Assembly (NCBI RefSeq): GCF_027158205.1
Contig: NZ_JAPVLU010000040.1
Location: forward strand, 29,181 to 93,180
DNA length: 64,000 nucleotides
DNA from: Streptomyces sp. H39-S7
GTDB lineage: Bacteria; Actinomycetota; Actinomycetes; Streptomycetales; Streptomycetaceae
Direction of reading: 5' to 3'
Made by a program: the position numbers and the translations under genes. Of the stretch, positions 34,188-42,689 are shown piece by piece (position 1 is the stretch's first letter; each line of letters starts with the position of its first letter). The notes beneath the pieces are model-generated. The model had not been told where the DNA came from. It searched no databases and saw only the letters and a program-made list of their open reading frames with translations.

Positions 34188-34216
34188 ATTTAACTTGTGA
34201 GAAAAGGTGGCGTCAA
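34188..34216 (-). promoter_or_regulatory. Predicted promoter of the sugar importer operon
   Basis: Leftward TTGACG (34216-34211), a 17-bp spacer and TTAAAT (34193-34188) fit a housekeeping promoter. It lies between the importer and the divergent ROK gene, so regulator binding could affect both. Confidence 0.55.
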
Positions 34217-34267
34217 GAGTTCGCGCACCGATAGATTTCAGCCGGGGAGTCAGGGGAGGAGGACCGG

Positions 34268-35557
34268 ATGGCAGATCGAGGCAAACGAACCGTGCGTGAC
34301 CTGCGGCGCGGCAACCGGTCGGCGCTGCTGCGCCACCTGTATTTCGAGGGGCCGCTGAGTCGCCAGGAGTTGGGGCGGGACTCCGGCCTGAGCGCCGGAT
34401 CCATCAGCAACGTCGTCGGCGACCTGATCGCCGACGGGCTGGTCGAGGAGGCCGGCTCCGTCGACTCCGACGGCGGACGGCCGCGGATCCTGCTCAGGGT
34501 CGCCGCCGGGTACGGCTGCGTCGTGGGGGTGGACGTCGGCGAGACCCGGGTCCGGGTCGAGCTCTTCGACCTCGCCCTCACCGAACTGGCCGCGGCGGAC
34601 CTGCCGTTGTCCGACAGCGGCCATGACGTCGACCACGTCGTACGGCTGATTCTCGACGGCCTGTCCGCCGTCGTCCGCGACGCGGGCATCTCCGAGAGCG
34701 ATGTGCTCGGGGTCGGCGTCGGGGTCCCCGGCATCGTCGAGCAGGGTGACGGTGCCAACGCCCCCGGCGGAACGAACGGCTCCGGCGTCGACCTCGGCAG
34801 CGGCGAGGGCATCGTCGTGCACGGCCAGACCATCGGCTGGGACGCGGTCCCGTTCGGCCGCCTGCTGCGGGCCGGCACCGACCTGCCGCTCTACATCGAC
34901 AACGGCGCGAAGACGCTCGGCCAGGCCGAGATGTGGTTCGGCGCCGGACGCGGCGCGGGCAGCGCCGTCATCGCCCTGCTCGGCTCGGGCGTCGGCGCCT
35001 GCGTGGTCGCCGACGGCAAGCCGTACCGCGGGGCCACCAGCAGCGCGGGCGAGTGGGGCCACACCACCCTCCAGGTGGGCGGCCGGCTCTGCCGCTGCGG
35101 GGCCCGGGGCTGCCTGGAGGCCTACGTCGGCGCGGAGGCGCTGCTGGAGCGCTGGGGGAGGGCTCCCGAGGGGCAGAGCGAGGAAGCGGGCCTCACGGCC
35201 CTGCTGGCCGCCGCCGACCAGGATCCCTCGGCGGCCGCGCTCCTGGCGGAGACCGCCGAGTACCTGGGCGCGGGCATCGCCGACCTGATCAACCTCTTCA
35301 ACCCCGAGCGCATCGTGATCGGCGGCTGGGCCGGGCTCATGATCGGCCCCCGGCTGCTGCCGGCCGTCCGCGAGGCGGCGGTGGCCTACGCGCTGCACCA
35401 CCCCTGCGCCCAGACCTCCATCGAGATGGGACGGCTCGGACCCGACGCGGTCACGGTCGGCGCGGCCACCCTGCCGCTGGCCAGGCTCCTCGACTCGGGC
35501 GGCGCGCCATGGAACCGGAACCCAACCGTCCGGGAGGCTCGACTGGAGGTACGTTGA
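34268..35557 (+). CDS. ROK-family transcriptional regulator
   Basis: A 429-aa repressor with an N-terminal winged HTH (LLRHLYFEGPLSRQELGRDSGLSAGSISNVVGDLIADGLVEE, about 18-60) fused to a ROK sugar-binding domain. The ROK part keeps VGVDVGETRVRVELFD, the zinc motif CRCGARGCLEAY, and GGWAGLM. It stands divergent from the sugar importer operon, the usual position of its own regulator, and probably responds to the imported sugar. The ATG is preceded by GGGAGGAGG. Confidence 0.93.
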   Translation: MADRGKRTVRDLRRGNRSALLRHLYFEGPLSRQELGRDSGLSAGSISNVVGDLIADGLVEEAGSVDSDGGRPRILLRVAAGYGCVVGVDVGETRVRVELFDLALTELAAADLPLSDSGHDVDHVVRLILDGLSAVVRDAGISESDVLGVGVGVPGIVEQGDGANAPGGTNGSGVDLGSGEGIVVHGQTIGWDAVPFGRLLRAGTDLPLYIDNGAKTLGQAEMWFGAGRGAGSAVIALLGSGVGACVVADGKPYRGATSSAGEWGHTTLQVGGRLCRCGARGCLEAYVGAEALLERWGRAPEGQSEEAGLTALLAAADQDPSAAALLAETAEYLGAGIADLINLFNPERIVIGGWAGLMIGPRLLPAVREAAVAYALHHPCAQTSIEMGRLGPDAVTVGAATLPLARLLDSGGAPWNRNPTVREARLEVR

Positions 35558-35621
35558 CAAAGCGGGCGCCATTCCGGCCGCGCCCGCCCCGTCGTACCGC
35601 GCCCCGCCGAGGAGTCCCGCC

Positions 35622-36431
35622 GTGGCCCTGCAGCACCAGATCGTCGGCACTGCCATGCAGATGGCCGTATGCACCCTTCAGCCTGGTCAGACGGTGTACT
35701 GCGAGGCGGGGAAGTTCCTGTTCAAGACGTCGAACGTGACCATGGAGACCCGGCTGTCCGGGCCGGCCGGCGGCCAGCCCGGCGGCGGCGCGGCCGGCGG
35801 CATGGGCGGCATGCTGCGCCAGGCCATGGGCACCGCCATGCAGGCGGGGCAGCGGGCGCTCGCGGGCGAGAGCCTCGCCTTCCAGTACTTCTCCGCGACC
35901 GGCGGCGAGGGCACCGTGGGCTTCGCCGGTGTGCTGCCGGGCGAGATGCGGGCTCTGGAGCTGGACGGGACGCGGGCCTGGTACGCCGAGAAGGACGCGT
36001 TCGTGGCCGCCGAGTCGACCGTCCACTTCGGTATCGCCTTCCAGGGCGGACGGGCCGGCCGCAGCGGCGGCGAGGGCTTCGTCCTGGAGAAGTTCACCGG
36101 CCAGGGCACGGTGATCATCGCGGGCGCCGGGAACTTCATCGACCTGAACCCGGCGGACTTCGGCGGCCGCATCGAGGTCGACACCGGCTGCATCGTGGCC
36201 TTCGAGGAGGGCATCGAGTACGGCGTGCAGCGGATCGGCGGCCTCGACCGGCAGGGGCTGATGAACGCGGTCTTCGGCGGCGAGGGGCTGTCGCTGGCCA
36301 CCCTGGAGGGCAACGGCCGGGTCATCCTGCAGTCGATGACGATCGAAGGCCTGGCCAACGCGCTGAAGAAGGCCCAGGGCGCCGACAAGCAGGGTCCGAC
36401 GGGCGGGCTGTTCTCCACCCACTCGGGCTGA
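35622..36431 (+). CDS. AIM24/TIGR00266-family protein
   Basis: A 269-aa protein of the AIM24 (mitochondrial biogenesis-like) family with the beta-prism-type core. The Q/M-rich start MALQHQIVGTAMQMAVCTLQPGQTVYCEAGKFLF and the GAGNFIDLNP, VDTGCIVAFEEGIEY and GGEGLSLATLEGNGRVILQ blocks are diagnostic. A Gly-rich insertion (GGQPGGGAAGGMGGML) separates the first strands. Molecular function in bacteria is unknown. The GTG start follows GAGGAG. It lies downstream of the ROK regulator with a 64-nt gap. Confidence 0.88.
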   Translation: MALQHQIVGTAMQMAVCTLQPGQTVYCEAGKFLFKTSNVTMETRLSGPAGGQPGGGAAGGMGGMLRQAMGTAMQAGQRALAGESLAFQYFSATGGEGTVGFAGVLPGEMRALELDGTRAWYAEKDAFVAAESTVHFGIAFQGGRAGRSGGEGFVLEKFTGQGTVIIAGAGNFIDLNPADFGGRIEVDTGCIVAFEEGIEYGVQRIGGLDRQGLMNAVFGGEGLSLATLEGNGRVILQSMTIEGLANALKKAQGADKQGPTGGLFSTHSG

Positions 36432-36555
36432 CCGGAGGGGGCCGGCGCGGGACCGAAGCGGGCGCCCGGGGAGTGGCGGCGGCCGGTTAACTCCTGGAAA
36501 ACAGTGTGTCGTTGGGATTGACGCACCCCGGTCTACGCGCGTCATGGTGGTTCGC

Positions 36556-37002
36556 ATGAGAACCCCACGTCTCACTCGTATCGGCGCGCTCGCCGTCCTC
36601 GCGGGCACCCTCCTCGTCGGCGGACCGGCGGTCGCCGCCTCTCCGGCCACCCTCGCCCCCGCCCCCGCCACAGCTTCCGCTTCCGTCGGTTCGTCCACGA
36701 CGGTGACGGTCAACGCGGTCGGCAGCATCTGCTACTCGGCGCTGCCGTCGCAGGCCCACCACACCCTCGACCTCATCGACGCGGGCGGGCCGTTCCCGTA
36801 CTCGCAGGACGGCGTCGTGTTCCGGAACCAGGAACAGCTGCTGCCCAGTCACACCAGCGGCTACTACCACGAGTACACCGTCGTCACCCCCGGCTCGCCG
36901 ACCCGCGGCGCCCGCCGGATCATCACCGGCCAGGCGGTCGCCGAGGACTACTACACCGCCGACCACTACGCATCGTTCAAGCGGGTCAACTTCGGCTGCT
37001 GA
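36556..37002 (+). CDS. Secreted guanyl-specific ribonuclease (RNase Sa-type)
   Basis: A 148-aa preprotein with a signal peptide (MRTPRLTRIGALAVLAGTLLV...) and a C-terminal domain that aligns without gaps to the 96-residue RNase Sa from memory. Catalytic residues correspond to Glu106 in YYHEYTV, Arg117 in TRGARRI and His137 in ADHYASF. Cys59 and Cys148 fit the single disulfide. It would cleave RNA on the 3' side of guanosine outside the cell. I use ATG 36556; ATG 36544 is also in frame. No barstar-like inhibitor gene lies next to it. Confidence 0.92.
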   Translation: MRTPRLTRIGALAVLAGTLLVGGPAVAASPATLAPAPATASASVGSSTTVTVNAVGSICYSALPSQAHHTLDLIDAGGPFPYSQDGVVFRNQEQLLPSHTSGYYHEYTVVTPGSPTRGARRIITGQAVAEDYYTADHYASFKRVNFGC

Positions 37003-37033
37003 CCACCCTGCCCACCGCCTTCCCGACCGCAGG

Positions 37034-37080
37034 GCGCGGAGCGTGCGCCGGAGTTCTCTACGGCGCACGCCCCGCGCTTT
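37034..37080 (+). terminator. Terminator of the RNase gene
   Basis: A 17-bp stem with one mismatch (GCGCGGAGCGTGCGCCG with its near-complement), a 10-nt loop and a trailing TTT, 32 nt past the stop codon. Confidence 0.85.
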
Positions 37081-37204
37081 CGCGTGTTACGGACCGGACA
37101 CGTCCCCGCGAACCGCGTGCCTCGATGTCGGAGTCACCCGATAGCGTTTCGGCAGACGATGCTTCGCCCCGTTCCACAGCACCGAGGAAGGACGGCGATC
37201 CGCC

Positions 37205-37828
37205 GTGTACCGCTGGGAGATCACCCGGGCCGCGCTGGCCCAGCGGCTTTTCGCCATCGTCCGCAGCGAGAGCTACGACCAGGCCGCCGCGGTGGCCGAC
37301 ACGTTGCTCTCCGCCGGGCTGACCACCCTGGAGATCTCGCTCACCACGCCCTTCGCGCTCGAAGCGGTGACCACCCTTGTCCGCGAGGTCGGCGAGGACG
37401 CGATCATCGGCGCGGGCGCCGTGCTGGACGCCACCTCCGCGCGGATGGCCGTCGACGCCGGCGCCCGCTTCCTCTCCTCGCCCTGCCTGGACGCGGGAGT
37501 CGTGCGGACCGGCCACCGTTACGGCGTCCCGGTCTTCCCCGGCGTGGCGACGCCCACCGAGATGGTCCGCGCCATGGAACTCGGCGCCGACGCGCTCAAG
37601 CTCTTCCCCGCCTCCGGCTACGCCCCCGGCTGGATCACGGACGTGCGCGCCGCCCTGCCGCAGGCCGCCCTGCTGCCCGCCGGCGGCATCTCGATCGACA
37701 CCGCGCCGGACTGGATCGCCGCGGGCGCCGTCGCCTGCGGCATGGGAGCGGAGCTCACCGACGGCGACCGGGACACCGTCGCCAAGCGCGTCACGGAACT
37801 GCTCGCCCGCCTGGCGGACGCCCGCTGA
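37205..37828 (+). CDS. eda: KDPG/KHG-type aldolase
   Basis: A 207-aa class I aldolase of the 2-keto-3-deoxy-6-phosphogluconate/4-hydroxy-2-oxoglutarate family. The Schiff-base lysine is Lys132 in GADALKLFPAS, Glu43 is in TTLEISLTTP, and PVFPGVATPTEM is also typical. It would cleave KDPG to pyruvate and glyceraldehyde 3-phosphate, or a related 2-keto-3-deoxy acid. The GTG start at 37205 follows GAGGAAGGA at a rather long distance. A hairpin right after the stop makes it monocistronic; no kinase or dehydratase of the same pathway is adjacent. Confidence 0.9.
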   Translation: MYRWEITRAALAQRLFAIVRSESYDQAAAVADTLLSAGLTTLEISLTTPFALEAVTTLVREVGEDAIIGAGAVLDATSARMAVDAGARFLSSPCLDAGVVRTGHRYGVPVFPGVATPTEMVRAMELGADALKLFPASGYAPGWITDVRAALPQAALLPAGGISIDTAPDWIAAGAVACGMGAELTDGDRDTVAKRVTELLARLADAR

Positions 37829-37841
37829 CCCCACCCGCCGG

Positions 37842-37868
37842 CCCCTCACCAAGCTCCTCCGTGAGGGG
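37842..37868 (+). terminator. Terminator after the aldolase gene
   Basis: CCCCTCAC and its exact complement form an 8-bp stem with an 11-nt loop, 13 nt past the aldolase stop. Confidence 0.6.
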
Positions 37869-37939
37869 GACGCGCGCCCCGCCCACGGCCGGTTACGGTG
37901 CGAAGCACGGCAAACCAGTGTGGCCAGGGGGTTCTGGGT

Positions 37940-39118
37940 ATGTCCGAGATCGTCGATCTGACCGTCTACGGCGAGGAGTTCACCGCCGATCCGTACCCGA
38001 TCTACGCCAAGTTGCGCGAGCAGGGCCCGGTCCACCGGGTCCGCACCGTCGACAACGGCGAGCTGTGGCTCGTCGTCGGCCATGAGGCGGTGCGCTCGGC
38101 GCTCGCGGACCCGCGGTTCAGCAAGAACTGGCGCATCCTGGACCCGCTCACCGAACTCAACAGCATCAGCGCCAACATGCTGGAGGCCGACCCGCCGCAC
38201 CACACCCGGCTCCGCAAGCTCGTGGCCAGGGAGTTCACCGGCCGCCGCGTCGAGGCGCTGCAGCCGCGGATCCAGCAGATCACCGATGAGCTGCTGGACG
38301 CGATGCTGCCGCTGGGCCGCGCCGATCTCGTGGACGCGCTCGCGTTCCCGCTCCCGATGACGGTCATCTGCGAGCTGCTGGGCGTCCCGTCGCTGGACCG
38401 CGACGCGTTCCGCCACTGGTCCAACGTGATCGTCGGCCAGACGGGCGACGAGGTGGAGCAAGCCGCCGTCGAGGCCATGGGCGCCTACCTGGTGCAGCTC
38501 ATCGAGGACAAACGGTGCAGCGCTCCCGCGGACGACCTGATGAGCGCGCTGCTCCGGGCCCGGGACGAGGACGGCGACCAGCTGTCGGCCGAGGAGCTCG
38601 TCGGGATGGCCTTCCTGCTGCTGGTCGCCGGGCACGAGACGACCGTCAACCTGATCTCCAACGGCGTGCTGGCACTGCTGCGGCACCCCGCCCAGCTCGC
38701 CGAGCTGCGCGCCGACCCGTCGCTGCTGGACGGCGCCGTCGAGGAGATGCTGCGCTACGACGGGCCCGTCGAGACGTCCACCTGGCGGTTCACCTCCGAG
38801 CCCGTCGACATCGGCGGCACCGTCATACCGGCCGGGCAGCCGGTGTTGGTGGCACTGGCCTCCGCGGACCGCGACCCGGCGCGCTTCGAGCAGCCGGACA
38901 CCTTCGACATCCACCGCTCCGCCCAGGGCCATCTGGCGTTCGGCCACGGCATCCACTACTGCCTCGGCGCCCCGCTGGCCCGCATCGAGGGCCGGACCGC
39001 GATCCGCACCCTGCTCGACCGCTGCCCGGAGCTGGCGCTCGACGCGGACCCGGCCACGCTGACCTGGCGGCCCGGCATGCTGATCCGCGGCGTCCACCGG
39101 CTGCCCGTGCGGTACTGA
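37940..39118 (+). CDS. Cytochrome P450
   Basis: A 392-aa soluble P450 of the CYP105/107-like actinomycete type. The oxygen-binding I-helix motif AGHETT, the K-helix EEMLR and the haem loop FGHGIHYCLGAPLAR are all present, with the Cys ligand intact. The ATG at 37940 is chosen because the upstream in-frame start would add 14 residues unlike the family. The substrate is unknown. An EPSP-synthase paralogue follows 80 nt later on the same strand, so the two may be cotranscribed. No ferredoxin gene is adjacent. Confidence 0.93.
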   Translation: MSEIVDLTVYGEEFTADPYPIYAKLREQGPVHRVRTVDNGELWLVVGHEAVRSALADPRFSKNWRILDPLTELNSISANMLEADPPHHTRLRKLVAREFTGRRVEALQPRIQQITDELLDAMLPLGRADLVDALAFPLPMTVICELLGVPSLDRDAFRHWSNVIVGQTGDEVEQAAVEAMGAYLVQLIEDKRCSAPADDLMSALLRARDEDGDQLSAEELVGMAFLLLVAGHETTVNLISNGVLALLRHPAQLAELRADPSLLDGAVEEMLRYDGPVETSTWRFTSEPVDIGGTVIPAGQPVLVALASADRDPARFEQPDTFDIHRSAQGHLAFGHGIHYCLGAPLARIEGRTAIRTLLDRCPELALDADPATLTWRPGMLIRGVHRLPVRY

Positions 39119-39198
39119 GGGCTGACCTAGAATCGGTCCCGATCAAGGCATCAGCAGCGCTGCTGACGCGCGTCCGAGTCGTATCGGGAGGCCCAGAA

Positions 39199-40434
39199 GT
39201 GTCCGTTGTCGCCGTGCCGGGTTCGAAGTCGGTCACCGCCAGAGCGCTGTTCCTGGCAGCCGCCGCGGAAGGCACCACCACGCTCCGCCGGCCGCTGCTC
39301 TCCGACGACACCGACGGGTTCGCCGAGGGCCTGGTGAAGCTGGGCTACGCGGTCGAGCGCGCGGCGGACCGCTGGCGCATCGAGGGCCGCCCGGCCGGGC
39401 CGGCGGTCGGGCAGGCGGACGTGTACTGCCGTGACGCGGCCACCGCCGCCCGTTTCCTGCCCGCGCTAGCCGCCGCCGGACACGGCACGTACCGCTTCGA
39501 CGCCTCCGCCCAGATGCGCCGCCGCCCGGTCGCCCCGCTCACCGACGCCCTGCGCCGGCTCGGGGTCGACCTGCGGCACGAGGAGGCGGAGGGCCACCTG
39601 CCGCTCACCGTCACCGCGCACGGCATCAAGGGCGGCGACCTCGAACTCGACGCGAGCCTGTCGTCCCAGTTCCTCACCGCGATGCTGCTCGTCGCGCCGC
39701 TCACGGCCGAGGGGCTGCGGATCCGCGTCACCGGGCTCGTCTCCGCGCCCTACGTGGAGATCACCCTGGCGATGATGCGCAGCTTCGGCGTCGAGGTGCT
39801 GCGCGAGGGCGACACACTCACCGTCCCGCCCGGCGGCTACCGCGCCACCGACTACGACATCGAGCCCGACGCGTCCACCGCGAGCTACTTCTTCGCCGCC
39901 GCCGCGCTGACCGGCGCCTCGGCGACCGTTCCCGGTCTGGGTGCGGACGCGCTCCAGGGCGATCTGCGCTTCGTCGACGTCCTGCGGCGGATGGGCGCGC
40001 GGGTGGAGACCGGCGCGGACGCCACCACGGTCACCGGCACCGGGCGGCTGTCCGGTCTCACGGTCAACATGCGCGACATCTCCGACACCATGCCGACGCT
40101 CGCGGCCATCGCGCCGTTCGCCGACGGCCCGGTGCGGATCGAGGACGTCTACAACACCCGGGTCAAGGAGTGCGACCGGCTGGACGCGTGCGCGGAGAAC
40201 CTCCGGCGCCAGGGCATCAGGGTCGAGACCGGACGCGACTGGATCGAGATCCACCCCGGCACGCCCGTCGCCACCGAGATCGCCTGCCGCGGCGACCACC
40301 GCATCGCGATGAGCTTCGCCGTCGCCGGGCTGCGCACCCCGGGCGTCACGTTCGACGACCCGGGATGCGTGAAGAAGACCTTCCCCGAATTCCACGAGGC
40401 GTTCGCGGCGCAGCGCCGCGCGTGGGGCGTCTGA
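39199..40434 (+). CDS. aroA: EPSP synthase (3-phosphoshikimate 1-carboxyvinyltransferase) paralogue
   Basis: A 411-aa EPSP-synthase-family protein. Active-site residues by E. coli equivalence are present: VPGSKSVTARAL (Lys10, Ser11, Arg15), QMRRRP, SLSSQF, the Asp in ISDTMPTLA, the Glu in VKECDRL, GDHRIAM, and the Lys of CVKKTFPEF. At the conserved glycine of GNAGTA the protein has Ala81 (RDAATAAR), the position where Ala lowers glyphosate sensitivity in E. coli (Gly96), and Phe86 replaces Pro101. It differs strongly from the primary streptomycete AroA. It probably is a secondary copy, perhaps for specialised metabolism. GTG start with GGGAGG upstream. Confidence 0.85.
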   Translation: MSVVAVPGSKSVTARALFLAAAAEGTTTLRRPLLSDDTDGFAEGLVKLGYAVERAADRWRIEGRPAGPAVGQADVYCRDAATAARFLPALAAAGHGTYRFDASAQMRRRPVAPLTDALRRLGVDLRHEEAEGHLPLTVTAHGIKGGDLELDASLSSQFLTAMLLVAPLTAEGLRIRVTGLVSAPYVEITLAMMRSFGVEVLREGDTLTVPPGGYRATDYDIEPDASTASYFFAAAALTGASATVPGLGADALQGDLRFVDVLRRMGARVETGADATTVTGTGRLSGLTVNMRDISDTMPTLAAIAPFADGPVRIEDVYNTRVKECDRLDACAENLRRQGIRVETGRDWIEIHPGTPVATEIACRGDHRIAMSFAVAGLRTPGVTFDDPGCVKKTFPEFHEAFAAQRRAWGV

Positions 40435-40452
40435 GCCCCGGGGCACTTCGCT

Positions 40453-41622
40453 TCAGCGCGCGCTGTACTCGACGAGCGCCAGCCGCAGGGTCTCGCGCAT
40501 GAGGTCCACCCCGACGGCGATGCACTCCTCGTCGACGTCGAACCGTCCGCTGTGCAGGTCGTAGGCGGTCTCGCGGCCGCGGGGCCGGACCCCCAGCCGG
40601 GCCAGGCCGCCGGGAACGGACTCCAGGTACCAGGCGAAGTCCTCGCCGCCCAGGCTCTGCGGGGTCTCGTACCGTGCCCCGGGCGCGAGCGCCGACGTGA
40701 CGGCCGCGTCGAACACCCGCATCGCGTCCGGGTGGTTGGTCACCGCGGGCGCCACCTGGTTGAACTCGGCGTGGAAGGTCACTCCGTACGGGGAGACGAT
40801 CGCGCCGGCCAGGCGCTCGAACAGTTCCGGTACCGCCGCCCACGCCTCCCGGCTCAGCGACCGCACCGTCCCCAGGGACGTGACGCTCTCCGGCCGGCCG
40901 TCGGCACCCGGGACGCTGTTGACGGTCCCGAAGACCGCGGAGGCCACCATGGCGGCCCCGGCCGGCAGTGCGTTCTGCAGGGCGGTCGGGAGGTCGGTGA
41001 TGAGCTTGGCCATCACCATCACCAGGTCCGCGGGGTGGGCTCCGGGCGCGGTGCCGGCCGCCGGCTGGGTGATCCGGATGTCGAAGGCGGTCAGGCTGGA
41101 GGTGATCGGGCCGGTGCGGATCCCGACCCGGCCCACCTCGCCCGCGGGGTCGCAGTGCAGGGCGTAGATGACGGCCACGTCCTTGAGCACCCCGGCCGCG
41201 ATGGCCTCGTGGGCGCCGCTGGGCACGGCCTCCTCGGCGGGCTGGAAGACGAACCGGACCCGCCCCGCGATCTGCTCCGGCGCCTCGGCCAGTTCCAGCG
41301 CCAGCCCGAGCATGATCGTGGTGTGCACGTCGTGCCCGCAGGCGTGACAGGTCCCGGGCCGGGTCGACCGGTAGGGGACCTCCTTCTCGTCCGCGACGGG
41401 CAGCGCGTCGATGTCGGCGCGCAGCGCCACGAGCGGGCCGCGGCCGTCGCCGATGTCGCAGGACAGGCCGGTGCCGCCGGGGAAGATCTGCGGGGCGAGG
41501 CCGGCGGCGGTGAGCTGCTCGGCGATGAAGGCGGTGGTGCCGAACTCCTTGCGCGCCGTTTCCGGGTGCGCGTGGATGTGGCGGCGGATCTGCACCAGGC
41601 GGTCGAACCTGTCGGGATTCAT
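40453..41622 (-). CDS. M20 family amidohydrolase/carboxypeptidase
   Basis: A 389-aa peptidase M20D-type amidohydrolase, related to hippurate, IAA-amino acid and N-acyl-amino acid hydrolases. The metal site is in ACGHDVHTT, FQPAEEAVPSGAHEAI, YALHCDPAG and LGGEDFAWYLE near the C-terminus. The substrate is an N-acylated amino acid or peptide, not specified by the sequence. I use ATG 41622; an in-frame start about 20 codons upstream is possible. It converges with the EPSP-synthase paralogue, leaving 18 nt between stops. A 226-bp gap with a short CGGACC hairpin (41701-41716) separates it from the upstream gene. Confidence 0.85.
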   Translation of the reverse strand: MNPDRFDRLVQIRRHIHAHPETARKEFGTTAFIAEQLTAAGLAPQIFPGGTGLSCDIGDGRGPLVALRADIDALPVADEKEVPYRSTRPGTCHACGHDVHTTIMLGLALELAEAPEQIAGRVRFVFQPAEEAVPSGAHEAIAAGVLKDVAVIYALHCDPAGEVGRVGIRTGPITSSLTAFDIRITQPAAGTAPGAHPADLVMVMAKLITDLPTALQNALPAGAAMVASAVFGTVNSVPGADGRPESVTSLGTVRSLSREAWAAVPELFERLAGAIVSPYGVTFHAEFNQVAPAVTNHPDAMRVFDAAVTSALAPGARYETPQSLGGEDFAWYLESVPGGLARLGVRPRGRETAYDLHSGRFDVDEECIAVGVDLMRETLRLALVEYSAR

Positions 41623-41848
41623 CACTATCCAGTTCCAGCGGTGACGGAGGTCGCAGCGCGGACGCTCGCTGCTCGACGGCGTCATCGTATGCGAGCCGGC
41701 CGGACCGGCGGGTCCGCCGTGTCCGCAGGACAACTGCCGTGCGCGGAGGGCTCTTTGCGGAGCCGGGGAGGGCCGTGAGCCGTACGGGGGCCGGTGAGCC
41801 GGGTGCTCCGGCCGCCGGATATCCCGCGAAGGTGTGACGGTCCGGCCG

Positions 41849-42634
41849 TCAGTGCGATTCCGTCGGTGCCGCCGGCTGCGCCGGGAGCCGGTCGAGGACG
41901 ATGCCGAACGACTCGCGGTAGACGGAGAGCAGTTCGTCCCGCGCCACCTCCCGTTCCCGCCGCTCCCCGTCCTCCGTGCTGATGAGGGAATCGCCGCTGA
42001 GGGTGATCCGCCCGGCCGGGGTGAGCAGCGAGCAGACCGGGGACCGGGTGAAGTGGGACGCGGGGGAGGTGCTCTGCCACCAGCAGGTGGGCACGAAGTC
42101 GACCAGGTCGCGCGGTCGTTGCTCCAGCCGGTACTCCGGCTCGCCGTCCTTGAGGACGTCGAGGTCGCCGCCCGGCGCGTCGACGACGCGGAAGACACCG
42201 CTGGGGTCCGACTGGTCCTCCCGGCTGTCCAGCCGCAGCGGGTGGTGGGTGAACCGGCCGAAGCCGACGTCCACCAGCCAGGGTCCGGACGCCTCGACGC
42301 GCAGCGCCAGGTGGTCGAAGGGCGGCCCCGGCACGCCGTCCTCATCGAGGACCCGGGCGGCCAGCAGGCTCACCGGGTAGCCGAGCCGCGTCAGGAGCGC
42401 GCCGAACAGGCCGTTGAGTTCGTAGCAGAAGCCGCCGCGGCGGGCCTCGACGACCTTGGCGAGGAGCGCCTCCTCCGACAGCGCGATCTCCTCGCCGAGA
42501 TGGATCGAGAGGTTCTCGAACGGCACGGCGAGCAGATGGCGCAGCTGCAGCTCGCGCAGCGCGGCGGCGTCGGTGACGGCGGGGCGTACCGCCCCGATGC
42601 GCGAGAGGTAGGCGTCGGCCTGTGATGCGTCCAT
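41849..42634 (-). CDS. nat: Arylamine N-acetyltransferase
   Basis: A 261-aa arylamine N-acetyltransferase with the catalytic triad Cys70 (RRGGFCYELNGLF), His108 (PFDHLAL) and Asp122 (LVDVGFG), in the usual order and spacing. It transfers acetyl from acetyl-CoA to aromatic amines or hydrazines; related enzymes also close amide bonds in ansamycin biosynthesis, but no polyketide genes are near. The ATG at 42634 lies 55 nt past the end of the inositol operon on the same strand, so readthrough is possible. Confidence 0.92.
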   Translation of the reverse strand: MDASQADAYLSRIGAVRPAVTDAAALRELQLRHLLAVPFENLSIHLGEEIALSEEALLAKVVEARRGGFCYELNGLFGALLTRLGYPVSLLAARVLDEDGVPGPPFDHLALRVEASGPWLVDVGFGRFTHHPLRLDSREDQSDPSGVFRVVDAPGGDLDVLKDGEPEYRLEQRPRDLVDFVPTCWWQSTSPASHFTRSPVCSLLTPAGRITLSGDSLISTEDGERREREVARDELLSVYRESFGIVLDRLPAQPAAPTESH

Positions 42635-42689
42635 GACGCAGTTATGCCTCAGAGATCCGCCGGGCGCCAAACGGAATCGGCCCGGCCGC

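Noticed and set aside
38515..40434. A possible 639-codon EPSP-synthase with N-terminal extension
   Set aside because: The extension is out-of-frame P450 coding sequence; GTG 39199 has a good ribosome-binding site and begins at the PGSKS motif.
40453..42345. Extended M20 amidohydrolase frame running into the N-acetyltransferase gene
   Set aside because: The added residues are Arg/Ser/Thr-rich shadow translation without homology.
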